From the NCBI GenBank assembly GCA_013076295.1, contig RQOL01000658.1, positions 3,596,353 to 3,660,352 on the forward strand: a stretch of 64,000 nt of DNA. The letters are read 5' to 3'. Of this stretch, positions 13,401 through 25,444 are shown piece by piece. How positions within the stretch are numbered: the stretch's first letter is position 1; every line of letters starts with the position of its first letter. This stretch comes from Sanderia malayensis (lineage: Eukaryota; Cnidaria; Scyphozoa; Semaeostomeae; Pelagiidae). The notes beneath the pieces are model-generated. The model searched no databases. It saw only the letters and a program-made list of their open reading frames with translations, and was not told the origin of the DNA. The position numbers were made by a program, and so were the translations under genes.

Positions 13401-15060
13401 TTTATGCACAGTTTCTGTTGATGCAACGAAGTGCATGCAACTTGCTCAACTGTGAACTGAATATATTTAATCAAGTTAGTTATAAAAGTTGTCAAGATTA
13501 GGATAGAGTAAGACAGGAATATCAAAATGTTCCTGTCTTACTCTTTGACCTTTATTTTCTATACAAACGCAAAGAGTTCTATTTTGTTCAATGGGCCTAA
13601 GTTTGACTAATGCTTTGGCCTATCATGTGATTCTTATCAAATCTTTCTCTATCTCATTGAACTTTCTCATCTTGCAACAAACTAACGTCTAACTGTCTTT
13701 AATTATACTCTAGAAACTCAAACTGCAACGATGCAAAGAAAGAAACATGGAATCCATATTATATGCCGTAAATTTACTTACAATTTTGTTTGCGTCTCTT
13801 TTGCCATACCATTTTCCTCACATGTCGTATTTATTCCATTCCACCTGATGGCAAACTGATCATATTTCCAGCTAAAGGTCATTGCTATCATTTTCATTCC
13901 AATATTTTCGTCGCCAAATAGCGTATCATATCCAAAACGAACTTCGATTAATGCTACGAGAGTTTTTGCCACTCCCTAACAAACAAATTCATTACTAAAC
14001 CGACCATACCTTATTTGCATCTAAATTATTCTGAATCATTTTTACTCCATTATTTCTCAATCCCTGGAGGCCTTGTTAACGTACAATAGTGGCCAAAAGT
14101 CTTGGCCACTTAGGAAATTTGCAAATTTTGCACGCATCCCCCAAACAATGTTATCTCCAGAGAAAGGCAAAACATCAACTATATTCAATTTGCATGGTGA
14201 CCACAAGGGTCTGATCGAAAGAGCAACGTTGTTTTAGGGGGTGTGACGGGTTAAATAAAGCCCAGGAAGAAAGAAATTTACGGGTCGATAACCTTCTTTT
14301 CGTATTTTGTATCTCGTATTCGTGTGTGCCAACGACTTTTTTCTACTATTGTAACTACAGCAACTGACCGACTATTGATTGGTTCATTTTAACAGCAGTG
14401 AGACGTAGATTCTTCTTTCAGAATTCTTGTTTTTCCTCCTCCACAGTAAGGTCTGCCCGCAGGCTATACAGTGAGACGCAGATTCACCTTGCACCACCAC
14501 AGAGATTCAACTAACAGTTGCATATATGCTTTATATCGCAGGTCGGAGAGCGAAGTCAATAATCAACCATTGTACACTGACGTGTGCGAAAATGTCTATG
14601 CAGAACCAAAGAGAACCCCCGATGACGAATATAGCTATGCTGAATTTCCTAATGGGTTCGTATAATTAAATGGACCATTATTTATTCCAATTTTGAATTC
14701 TACAGTGCTATACAGTCTAAATAATCATATACATACATACATACATCCTCACGGTATTGAGGTTGGTCATTGTATGGAGGTTGGTTACAGTATTCGTTGG
14801 CGGTCGTCCGCTGTGCGGAGGTGGTCGCTTTACAGAGGTTGATAAATGGTAACAATAGACCACTATAGAACAAATTGCAAATGAAGCTAATTGTCCGATG
14901 TGTGGAGGTTTCTCCTTCGAAGAGTGATCATTAACGGAGGTTATTCTGCATCTCAAATGTTCATTATCTTTACAGTGCACAAAAACCCGAAAATGCCACG
15001 CGAAACAACGAGTACGCATATGCCAGAGAAAATTCCGTTGAAAACGAATATGAAATATGA
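7412..15060 (+). CDS. CUB-domain type I membrane receptor with tyrosine-rich cytoplasmic tail
   Basis: Thirteen exons join in frame to 823 residues: 7412-7463, 8328-8843, 9271-9672, 9929-10294, 10456-10815, 11242-11554, 12002-12079, 12436-12474, 12808-12852, 12967-13014, 13714-13767, 14542-14655 and 14976-15060. Exon 1 encodes a signal peptide (MAMVLSTLNILFASLLFG). Exons 2-5 are extracellular with phase-1 borders. Exon 2 holds a divergent CUB-like unit interrupted by a Ser-rich loop, exon 3 starts CGGIF, exon 4 is weakly CUB-like, and exon 5 is the clearest CUB (CGGIF, PDKSNCYWAI, CGYDYVNIYQG, FFDGFQI). Exon 6 gives a Thr-rich stalk and one membrane helix (VVVILAAFAGVICAASIAAIV, about residues 643-667). 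The tail of about 155 residues comes from exons 7-13, all bordered by phase-2 introns. It carries NPYYAS, NPYYMP, PLYTDV, VYAEP, DEYSYAEF and a C-terminal NEYEI. These suit phosphotyrosine/PTB/SH2 docking (inference). The intron after exon 7 has a GC donor (AG|GCAAGT). Ligand unknown; no named ortholog recognised. Confidence 0.82.
12577..12692. repeat. Degenerate minisatellite (CCAGGGCTAAAACCAGGA type) in a receptor intron
   Basis: About 18-bp and 6-bp nested repeats of CCAGGACCAGGGCTAAAA and variants with GAGCCAGGACTAGGGC. It lies in the intron between tail exons 8 and 9 and would read as an Arg/Thr/Ala-rich peptide, which I take as non-coding. Confidence 0.85.
13109..13159. repeat. Direct duplication of about 30 bp in a receptor intron
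   Basis: CCGTCCGTTCCAATAATTAC followed by TTAATGCTA occurs twice head to tail. Intronic, no function suggested. Confidence 0.7.
13363..13394. repeat. (AAT)n microsatellite
   Basis: About ten ATA/AAT triplets in an intron of the CUB receptor gene. Confidence 0.9.
14087..14240. mobile_element. Possible Tc1/mariner-type terminal repeat remnant
   Basis: TAGTGGCCAAAAGTCTTGGC, preceded by TACAA, resembles the end of Tc1-class elements (a short CAGT-like start followed by a self-complementary GGCCA block). No matching opposite end or transposase is visible, so this is a fragment or a chance match. It lies in the intron before receptor exon 12. Confidence 0.3.
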
Positions 15061-16012
15061 TGCCATTGGAACCAGACAAGCCAACCAAGTGTTACCCCCG
15101 CCTGGCTTATATCGTAAATAATAATGCAACAGGTAATATATCATCATCGTGTTTTATTGTCAGGGGGGTGGTAATTACGTTTTTGTATTTTTTTGCAATA
15201 CAATAATTTCTGTAGCATTGTATATATTCTTTTGCATTGGCAGATTCAAGTAATCTTTTTATGATCACTTCACTCGACATAAAAATGAGAAAATAGATAT
15301 AACATCCCATTGAAGCAATTATATGCTATTATATAATTAATACAAATGATAATTACACAAAATGAAATGTAATTAGAAAAGGAATAAAATCGAAAATAAA
15401 GAAATGTGACCTTGAATAATCTTATGGATTTACCTCTTCATGGAGTCAGCAACAAAAAGCAATTCTGAATCTTTGTGGGGGGATTGCCCCTTTGTGGGAG
15501 GGATATTGCCGCTTCCCCAATGAAACCCAATCAATATTATTCATGTTCAACCTTTCAGCAGAAGATTATAGTGTGCTAGACCCTACAACCCTAAAATGAC
15601 CATACCATCGTTGGAAAGATCGATTAAAACATAATTCATTAAAAAATTAAGATCGCTTGATTCCCATTAGACCAAATGAGGGAGCTTTTCCTAGTGTAAC
15701 ATTGCAAGTCCAAAACTGACATTGAAGAAACATCCTCACCAGTGTGATGCATGTTATTCTCAAGCAACGTGCTCCGTAATTCTAAGTGCTGTTATATCAG
15801 TGTAACATGTGCCAGGGTCTTTGACTCCGCCGACATTCACCAAACTTGTCAATCGCGTCGTCGTAAATTACATTGGCCAATTTAGATTGGTTACAGTTAT
15901 GAAATTATATACGGTCACATCAAACCTAGAAAAGAGAGTATGTGGCGTTAAATTTGTCACCAAATACAACAAAAAACCCGCATTACTGCATGTGCCAGCC
16001 ATCTTCCGTTAA
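15061..16012. other. Convergent spacer between CUB receptor and USP36
   Basis: About 950 bp where the 3' ends of two genes face each other; it should hold both 3' UTRs. An AATAAA lies near 15385 on the plus strand. The open frame 15809-16012 has no domain and no splice context. No other feature recognised. Confidence 0.4.
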
Positions 16013-19000
16013 TCAATGCATAAACAACAATGATGCCTCAGAACAGGGAAACAGCGAGTTTATTACCTTATTCTGATTTTTCTTATTCTGCATAAATTGA
16101 AAAGCATTGTGTTTTGATTTATTGCTTGATGGTCGATTTCCGTGATTTTTCTTTATCTTCTTCGTTTTGCCTTCATCGTAATAATCATCCCATTCTTCCC
16201 TGCATCGCTTCGACCCATCGCTAACACCAGCAACTAAATTGCTGTTCATGTTGCTGCTCGATTCACCGTTCCACGTTTCCACTGAACAAAAAATACCAAA
16301 GGATATACTGCATGCCACTATCGCGCCAAAACGCACACGTGATAGTCACGTGGTAACAAGTTTAGGCTATAATTAAGCTGCAAACTTCGATGACCAACCG
16401 AAGCCTGCTGATTTTAGGACACTGTGGAACATTTCAAGACATTGTGAAGCATTTCAAGACATTGTGAAGCATTTCAAGACAATGTGGAACTTTCCAAGAC
16501 AATGTGGAGCATTCCAATACCCGGTTTGACATTTTGTAACCATTTGGAAAATTTAAAAACACTTAGAAATATTTCATGATACTTGGCAACGACCTCACTT
16601 TAGCTTGTAGCAACAACAGCAATAAAACTTACCTTGTGACTTCTTAGAGAGTAATGCGTCGAGAACTGAATTATCATTCGAGCCATTCCATGACGTCATC
16701 TTTTTCGGAGCCTCGTCCCAATGTTTGAGAGGAGCATCTGCAACCGAGGCAACACGTCAAAAATAGCGAAATTCAAACAAGATAGAAAATGATAAGAATT
16801 AGACCTCAAATTGAAGCAGAGCAAATCAAAAACTAAATAAATCTTAAAGATCTATTATGTTTAATTACCTTTCTTAGCTGAGCCATTACTCAATGCGGGT
16901 TTTTCATCATCATCATCATCAAATAATTCTGATTTCTTCTTTTTGTCTTTCTTCTTCCGCTTCTTCGCCTTCACCGACTTATCTTCGTCTGTTGCGTCGC
17001 GACAACTTCCAGACGATTCTTCCAGCTTTCGATTCGAAGATTTAGTTAGTGGGCCTGCAAGAATAAATCCACATTTAAATAGACTCGATTATAATATTCA
17101 ATTAAACTTCACATAAAATCAAATATGCATAAAAACATGTAAAAGAGAAACCCACCCAGGAAGGTCAGAGGCACTCTTCTAGGAGTGCATTTCGTTGTTG
17201 TCTTTTCTTCATCGACATCTTCTTCCGACTTTTTCGACTTGTGTTCTTTCTTCCTGATTGGAGATGGTGATCTTCTTTGCTTCTTGGATTTCTTGGTCTT
17301 TTTCTTCTTTCCTTCGTCATCAGAAACATCGACTTTTCGATCAGGACTGCTGTGCTTAAACGAAGATCCCCTGCTCTTCCTATCAGCATGTCGAGAAGAA
17401 AGGCCATCTTTATCATCATCAGAATCATCATGGCGAGCATTGCTCTTCTTTTTCTGCTTCTTGTCCTTCTTTTTCTTCCGCTGTTCTTTGCGTTCCTTCT
17501 TCTCTTCGCATTTATCCTTCTTCTTCTTCTTTCTAGGTGAAAGATCTTCTTCTGTGTAGTCATCTTCATCACACCTCTTCGCCTCGCTGTCTCTTCTGCG
17601 CTTCTTGTGTTTCTTATGCGATTTCGAACTTTCTTCATTCTCAAATTCAAGCCTCTGGTATACTTTCCCGTCCTTAATCTTCGTGCTGTAAAGTTAAAAA
17701 CAACATAAATCCACAGCTCAGCTCATTAAAACATCTAAAACTCAGCACGACAATTCAGACTGTGAGCTCTCAGTTAAACGAATCTCTAAGAGTGCCACAA
17801 AATACTTTACATTAATAGCTAGCTATACCGAGAGTGAATTGCACTTATAATAGTGATAGAAGACTACTGGTCCATACATGGCTTCCCTTCCCCCCAATCG
17901 CTATTAATCAAACCTCTACCACCAGTATCTTGTATTTAGTATCTAGCATCTTGAATCTAAAATCTGGAATCAGTATCTAGTGTCCAGTATCTAGTGTCCA
18001 ATATCTAGTGTCCAGTATCAAGTGTCCAGTGTCTAGTATCCAGTACTTAGTGTCCACTATCTAGTGTTTAGTATCTAGTGTTCAGTATCTAATGTCCAGT
18101 ATCTAGTGTCCAGTATCTAGTGTCCAGTATCTAGTGTCCAGAATCTGGTAGCTAGAACCTGGCATCTCTACTATCTCCATGAATATACTATGAAACAATT
18201 CCAGAAACCAAATAAATGCAAATTTATACTGCAGGTTAGTTCTATTGAAAATCAACTGTACCATTTTTTAGCCGAAGAACTGTGCTTATCTTTGCGATGG
18301 GAGGAGTCCTGTTTTTCATGCGACATTGTCCAACTGTCGTGTCCTGTACTGTTCGATCGAAATGTCGTAGGCTTGTTCTTCTTCACACTCCAACCAGCGA
18401 ATTGTCTTTCTGGAATGTAGGGGGGCAGTGGTGTGCCGGGCAGGTCTTTATCATACACGTCCCACTCCCCTGTTGAGCTTGGCATGTGGCCGTTCTAGGG
18501 AAATCAAGAGAAAAGTAGGTGGTGAAAATGACCAAGTGAAGAAGGACATTCGAAATTTAAGCTCAACAAAAAGAAGCAAACATAAAATTAAAAGGAAGAG
18601 CAGATGACACTAAGATGTAATTGAAGACAAACACAAAGTTACAAAAACCCTTCTTCTGAACAAAATCAAATTTAAGAGAACTGTAGTAGAGTAGGAGAGA
18701 CTAAAATGGAACAGAATTGACGAAAGAAGCAACAGGGGGACAAAGAAACGAACGAAGTAAAGCAGAAACCCATATAGTAGGGCTGAAACCCTTTGATTCA
18801 AGCAAAGGAGAGCACAATGAAGTGGAAGCCATTGTTGATAAACAGAGACAAACACGGTGGAGAAAAAGTTTTAATTTCTTGAAACTTACTTCCGACGAAA
18901 TTGATGGTGTCCTCTCTCTTGCTTGCGCTAATTTTAAAGGCGGTGGCGTCATTGGTCCGAACACGACTTCCGGTATTTTCTTTTCTTCGATGACCCAATG

Positions 19001-22000
19001 CTGATTCGACTTTGAGCCTGAGAGAAAAAACAAGTAAAACAATAACAAAATAAAAACAAAAGAAAAGAAAATTTCCACAAACCCCGTTGTCTTGTCATCA
19101 AAAATTATTCATACAGCAGGTAGGTGAATATTTTAAGTCAAATCAAGGTAAAAAGAACTAATTCTCTTTTACCGTCTTCGCTTTTCACTGCTGCTGCGGA
19201 GGGTTGAGGTGAGGCTGTCGGCTGCGTGGGAGTCTTCTTCGCCTTCGCAAAAGCCGCCGAATCAGACATGCTTCGGCAATAAATGGCTCTGGGTGTAAAG
19301 GTGTGATTCAGATTCTTAACTGGAAACCAACGACCGAATTTCGATGGGCTTTGCAGCGTAGAGGCGTTGTTTTTGAGTTTTCGTTTCTGGTGAAGAAGTT
19401 CCAAGTTGACTGATTTCGGTGGTGAGAGAAAAGAATCTTTCACTTCTTCTTTATTTGTTGAAGAAGGTTCTTCATTACTCGGCAGAGATTCTTTCGATTC
19501 ACCTTGGTTCGTTTCTTCTTTCACGATCTCTAAATTGAGCAAACGGGATCGATTCAAAACTCAATAATAATAATAATCACATAATTACACCAAACCCTAA
19601 TAAGAAGAAAAGCCAGGGCCAAGTATGACATTTACTTGATTTAACAAAGTTTCAAGAACAACGTAACTCATTACAACCTTCATCAAATCATTTTCATATC
19701 AACTACCTTTTACGTTTTTGCCCTCTTCGACAGTCGCTTTGGTCTTAGCCTCCTTATCCAGCCGAGACTGGCTCTCATCAGAGCTACCACTGCTATCATA
19801 ATCCTTCATGATGGCTTGGAGACTCGGCGATTTCTCGTAAACTTTTGTCGTTCCTCCAGTTGTCTTACTTGGGGTCGTAGGATGTGGTTTTTTGACAGGA
19901 GTAACAGGCTTGGCCTTATCGCCTCCTTGAAACGAGAACTTGATTTTCTCTCGATCTTTTTGTAGTGACACAATCCTCGGCTCATCTCGCCTCATTATAG
20001 ATATCCCAACGTCTACAAAGATCGTTGTTGTTGTTGTAAAGGGACAATAAAATTTACAAACAAAGATAAAAGTGATCGGATAAATAAAAAGAATATGGGA
20101 GATCAAAAGAGCTTCAAAGGCGGACTGTGTTTGGTCCAAGTCGGATGACGTCAGGTGATCTCATCAGACCAGACCAAATCCGGCTTAGGTCAAGTCAAGT
20201 CAGGTCAGGTCAGGTCAAGTCAATCCATGTGAAGAATACAAACCTCTAGCTCCAAGTTTGTTGGGTGTTTGTTTCGAAACAGAAGGCGATGGAGATTGCT
20301 TTAATTTTTGATCCGCAATACGTTGCTGAGATGAAGGCTGCAAAGAAAATATTCGAAACTTGAAATCCGCTATAATAAACTGGAAGCAAGAGGAGATACA
20401 TGTGTATAATAAACCCTCCAAATAGGGCTAAACAACTAAAAACTCGGTAAAATATAAGAGTTAAATACTGTACTGAAGAAGTGCCGTAAAAAGAATGAAG
20501 GTTGTGTACAACTCTTCAAGAGAAAGGAAATAGAAACATTTTGGGAGAAATTTTGGGAGAAAACATTCTAAAACACCAACCGTTGCGGGGCTCTTCTGTA
20601 CAATTGAATAAAACAGCAAATAGGCTTGCGCACGAAGCACTGTGGCCACGCCAACTTGTGAAACCTGAAAAGATGACACTATGATATTACAAACGCTGAA
20701 TATCAAGCGACCAAAATGCAAGCTTAAGTAGGTATGAGAAATACTTTTCAAAAGCGAATTAAGACTCCGCATTGGCAATAGAAATGCGAGGCCGCAAGCC
20801 CTTCCTCTATCAGATGGTTATATACACTGCAATACAACAAAACCTGTCCTCCTGATAAACACGAGATGAAAATGCCAATTTTGAAAATCACCCCCCGGAA
20901 ATTCTGAGAAATGCAGGTTTAAACACAACAGCTGCAACGATTTTCAAGGAGGAGAGCAGAAGATTCATATCACTACTTACTCTGCTATCGTTCATTTCGT
21001 ACCAAACGCCGTTCGGTGCTTTGACGTAGCAATAATAATGGCCAGAATTGCAGGATATCCCAGAGTGCACCAGCACGGCGTATAACTTGTAATAAGCAGG
21101 AGTATCCTGGGAGAGGAAAAACAACATAAGCATACACGCAGCATTCTTAAAACTAAATTCCATCAATAATCTACAATAATGGACAAAATTCCTTGGAAGA
21201 ATTGTAAAGATGGGGAAAACTATCAGCTAATATCACTTATGTCTGTCGACTACTTCTCATGTCATTCAAATCTCTATGGTTGCAATTACATAATAATACT
21301 TAGTTCAAACAATTACGTACCGATTCGTGGCTCATAAATGGTCCAAGGTCCAACGTCTCGCTAAACTGGACATGCTTTGGCACTTTCCCACCGTACAGTC
21401 TTTGAAAGTCAAACCTACAAAGACAACGATATTCAATTAACATTCGATATGCATTAATAGCTACAGTAGAAGACAAAAATCCTTAAGACACTGACACTGG
21501 TAAAATGAAGAAAAAAGGCCATCAACCCGTAAACATCTTTTTCGTGGGAGTTATTCGACCCCCACTCCCCCTAAGACAATGTTGTTCTCTCAAACAAACC
21601 CTTGTGATCATTGAGCGAAAGACATTTTGTCAACATCGTATAACATGGTCTCTAGAGATGGGATGAGGGATAGGTAGAAAACTTGTCAAAGTCGCAAACG
21701 CAAGTATTCCCAAACTTTTGCCGACAATTTTAGAAGTAAGAGCTGCATTTGGAAGTAGAAATAGGCAGTAACCTTTTTAGTTGCAGAGTCAATATCTTGG
21801 GTGCTTTGTGAATGTTTCCTTTCTTAAGTGCTGGCATTTTCCTTCGACACCTGCATAAAATGGACATGGTTTAACAATTAGACAATACTGTCTGACAAAT
21901 GCAAAGATCATTGCTTGGAGAAAATGAGAAAAAAATGAAGAAAAGAGAGTAAAAACAAGGGAGAAAGCAGGTATCGTCGAAGAATGTTCGAACCTTGACC

Positions 22001-24115
22001 GGAACATCAGAGTATTTACGAGGCAGAAAGGACAGTGACTCCACGAAGACGGTGAAGTTGAAAAATTGAAAGAAAAAAAACAAAAAAATTGGATACAATA
22101 GCAAAGATTACAAGAGTGAGAGGAAAAGGTAAGAATTCTCTTCACATGCAAAACTTTTTTTCAAGTTTCAAAGTGGTAAGCCTATGGAATGCTAAGGCCT
22201 ACCTTTCACATGAATATTTATTCTCTCCATCAAGTTTTTCAGTTCGTATTGTCCTCTTCAAAGCAGACATGACTGAGTTTGCATCCTGAAAACAAGGGGG
22301 GGGGAGCACAAATTGAAACAAAAGCGTAATGACACTGATAAGACAAAATTCTAGCAGTAAATAAGAAAAAAGGCAACATGGGGTATTCACAGAAACTACA
22401 TAGTGTGCTTATATGTTGATATGGAAGTATAGTAATAAAAGCATAGATATACAGTGTACCTTTATGTCCAGATTCAGCTCCATCATTGGGTCATATGTAC
22501 TGGAAGTCTTTTTACATGACAGACACATGACTACAAATAAATAACAAAATTAAAGATAGAAAACAGACAGAAATGGTTGAGAGTATTACTCTATTTATCC
22601 TCTGCTTTAAGCAATTGAAAAATCAATCCCACCCTCTCTTTTACAAAATGGTAACAAACTGATTGCAAATGCTGCCCTGTGCTCTACTTTAAATTGACAG
22701 TGGGCATATAAATAATGTTTATTTATTGGCAATACCTTGACTTCTGAAGAAGCCACCAAATATCTGGTTTATAGCCGTAGTTTCCTTTGAAAGTCGATCC
22801 AAACTGGAGAGAAATAGAAACAAATCATTCACAACAGAAATCTACATTATTCCTAATGAGTTACTATATCTACTTTTCAAAAAAGATAATAACCTGGTTT
22901 TCCCTGCTAAACAGCTCTTACGAAGTGCTTCTATGAAATATCTCAGAAATTCATGCGCATCCTCTTGCCTTCCAAACTTGAAGTTCTTGCTGATATCTGA
23001 AGGCAAAAAGATTCCATATGAAGTTCTGCACTTCAAAAGTAAATAAATTCTGTGGCTGGTGTTCAAGTTTATAATTTACATGAAGGTAAGTGAAACACAA
23101 ATTTTGGATGGAAATGCAGTTACTTACAAGATAACTTCTGAATGATTGTCATGGGTCGAATCGGCCCGCTGCGGGGACTCTGCTTCGCGACCCTTGTCAG
23201 ATGATTACTCAGCTCACAGAGCAAGCAAAACCCAACAGACACACCTAGAAATCCAAACAAAAGATAACTGTAATGTCCATCTTAACATGTGAACATATTA
23301 TGTATTGTGTAACCAATGCTTCAATAGTCAACAAATAGTAGAAACCCATGTGGCTCATATGTGTTTCTACTAGTTGTTGCTACATCTTGCATCCATCTAC
23401 TACCTCATCCACGCTTCTACTAATGTGAATATCATTCTATTACCATGATTACCTTTCTTGCTACTTTGCGTACCTTTCCAATTCCTTTCCAATATCTATC
23501 AAATCCTTCTCATATCTCTTACACCCTTCTACAAACTCAAATGTCTCTCTACTATCTCTCACACCCTCACATCAACTACTGTATTACTACTACCTCTCAC
23601 ACAAGTCTGCTCCAAGCTAATCAACGTATATCAGTAGCAGCAAGTCAAAAAACCAATTTCATCCACTTACATTTATTTCTATGGGCTTCTGAATCGACAA
23701 AATTAACCAGCGGTGGTGTGTATGTCAGAACTTGCAGAACAGAATTCAGAAAACATGTGTTCCCAAGATTTGAAAACCCTGGTCCAATTCCTCTTGTTTG
23801 CTTCCACTTCATTTCAACCTTTTCAGGTGGATAGAGAACTATTCTTGGAACCGGTAATTGTTCGTCTTTTTCAATTGATTTCTGCTTCTGCACTTTCTTG
23901 CTGCTGCCAAGAATTGACAATGGATTTGATGCAAGGTGCTTTGAATTGTATGCAGCGTTAATTGGTTTGTATTTTGAAAAGATCTTCTGTGCTTCAGTGT
24001 CCGTGTGTTTAGCTTCTTGAAACTCGATGTTTTGAAGCAAAACTTGCTTTGAAGAGGATAGAATTTGCTGGTCTATGCCGGCAAACATTTCGCTTCCACC
24101 TTTAAGTTGAGACAT
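16013..24115 (-). CDS. USP36: USP36-like nucleolar ubiquitin-specific protease, complete
   Basis: The ATG is at 24115. The first coding exons are 24115-23671, 23244-23128, 22996-22894 and about 22803-22739, in frame throughout; about ten more lead to the stop at 16013. The C19 peptidase core is intact. The Cys box is [20 protein letters not shown], then [24 protein letters not shown] and [13 protein letters not shown] zinc-ribbon pair follows (MCLSCKK and YSCERC), then [11 protein letters not shown]. The His box is [13 protein letters not shown] with YEMNDSRV, then AYLLFYS. The tail is long, Lys/Asp/Glu-rich and nuclear-targeting; across 17692-17150 the correct frame reads RKKKKKDK and [10 protein letters not shown]. 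The last exon has [18 protein letters not shown] and [11 protein letters not shown], matching the C-terminus of vertebrate USP36, which separates it from USP42. Known role: nucleolar deubiquitinase needed for ribosome biogenesis. A 5' UTR exon probably lies near 24783-24830 (CCAGAAAAG|GTATG). Introns contain several short tandem repeats. Confidence 0.92.
16419..16518. repeat. 20-bp tandem repeat, 5 copies
   Basis: Units of ACATTGTGAAGCATTTCAAG with one to four changes each, in the last intron of USP36. Confidence 0.92.
17928..18150. repeat. 14-bp tandem repeat TCTAGTGTCCAGTA
   Basis: About 14 degenerate copies of TATCTAGTGTCCAG in an intron of USP36; central copies are identical and the flanks drift (ATCTAGCATCTTGAATC). 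Confidence 0.92.
20186..20222. repeat. (GTCAG/GTCAA)n 5-bp repeat
   Basis: Short pentamer run AGGTCAAGTCAAGTCAGGTC in a USP36 intron, next to GATGACGTCAGG. Confidence 0.8.
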
Positions 24116-25444
24116 CTTAACGTGTTTGTTTGGCCCCTAGAATCAAACACAGGGTGATTAAAATGTGTTGTGTATTTCTGTGGTGTAGATGAGTTCAAAC
24201 TAAGCGGGGGGAGAAGATCACAAAGCCCCCGGAGGAAAACGGTGCGGGGGCAAACTCAGCTACGAGAAAATATTTGGGGAGAAGGGAGTTGGTGAAGGGT
24301 TAGACATACTATGGTGGTAGCTACACAGTGAAATAATTAAAACGTGAGAAATTTTGGGCAGTCACAAAGAGGAAGGGAAAGCCATGTTCGGAATGCGGAA
24401 CAAAAGTAATTTCAAATGCAATACGACGGATCGTAAAGTGAACTTCCTTTCGCACTGGCCAAAGTGGCTTCAAAAAACGACGACAAAGCGTCATGGATCA
24501 TGGATGGGATCGCTTGCTGATTTTATTACCCAGAAATATACAACATTGGACAAACACTAACATATCATAACGATAATATTTCACACTGTAAGGCCAAATA
24601 ACATAAGGAGGGTAACTAGTTAAGCACCTATGAAATTATCAGCAAGTCAGCATGCACATGCAAATATAGGCCCATGTTTTTGACATGCTGCGCTAAACGT
24701 CTACGAGCATTTACTAATATGAGTGTAATATGACCGACATCGCAAAGAAACTAGTTTAACGATCAGCTAAAAATTTATACATACCTTTTCTGGTAGCCTC
24801 AAAATGTTCAAATGATTTCTCCAAGCTTCAGTACACTGGGTAATTTAATTTTACATTGTGGACTTGAATTACATGTGTCCAGCAAGCTTCCTTCCATCGG
24901 AGAATTGTTGAAAGCAGCAAAAGCAGCTTTTGATTGATGGGAAAGAAACGACGAAACCAACTACAGTCTCGTTTTCATTTCAATGACGTCACTGCTTTAT
25001 CGGCAATCTCTTTTGTACCGGATCTCCTCGATTAAGCGCCCTTCTTGTATAAACGCCCTCCCCCCAGGAACCATTCTTTTCAAGTACTGAGTTAAAACGA
25101 CCCTCTCTTCTGGAAGCAATTCAACATTGTTTAGTTAAAGGTTATGAAAACTGTTCACTTTCAAAAATGTGTCTTTTTTCCCTTTTCTCGAAGTTGCAAT
25201 AAGCACCCTCCCTCAAATAAACGCCTTTCCAAAATGACCTGGAAATAATAAGCGCCTAATCGAGAAATTGTGGTATGGCCACGAAAATATGAAAGCACCG
25301 TATTGACCCAGATGACCTCATAATTAGAATTGAGAAAGAAAGTAGTTACCTTATTTATCATTCATTCATTAATATATCATTCATTCCAAATAATAATATG
25401 ATGCTAAAGATAAATTGAATTAACACAAAGGTATATCAATGGCA
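24116..25444. other. USP36 5' region and spacer to the channel gene
   Basis: Reading on the minus strand, a likely 5' UTR acceptor (TTGATTCTAG|GGG) sits about 25 bases upstream of the USP36 ATG, and an untranslated exon with donor AAAAG|GTATG near 24783. Promoter features upstream of about 24840 are not obvious. The rest holds an inverted-repeat element and the 3' flank of the downstream channel gene. The open frame 24354-24560 is not supported. Confidence 0.4.
25028..25275. mobile_element. Inverted-repeat element with CTCGATTA-GCGC ends
   Basis: CTCGATTAAGCGCCC at the left is matched by GCGCCTAATCGAG at the right, with interior AATAAACGCC/AAACGCCC blocks in opposite orientation. Related CGCCCC/AAACGCC sequence recurs near 53875-53925 (TTTAAACGCCCCCTCGAATA) and 44555-44600. 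This fits a small non-autonomous DNA transposon; there is no coding capacity. Confidence 0.6.

Noticed and set aside
17165..17650. Arg-rich minus-strand frame of 161 codons
   Set aside because: It is the wrong frame of a USP36 tail exon. The spliced frame one base over gives the Lys/Asp/Glu-rich RKKKKKDK sequence that matches the USP36 C-terminal region.
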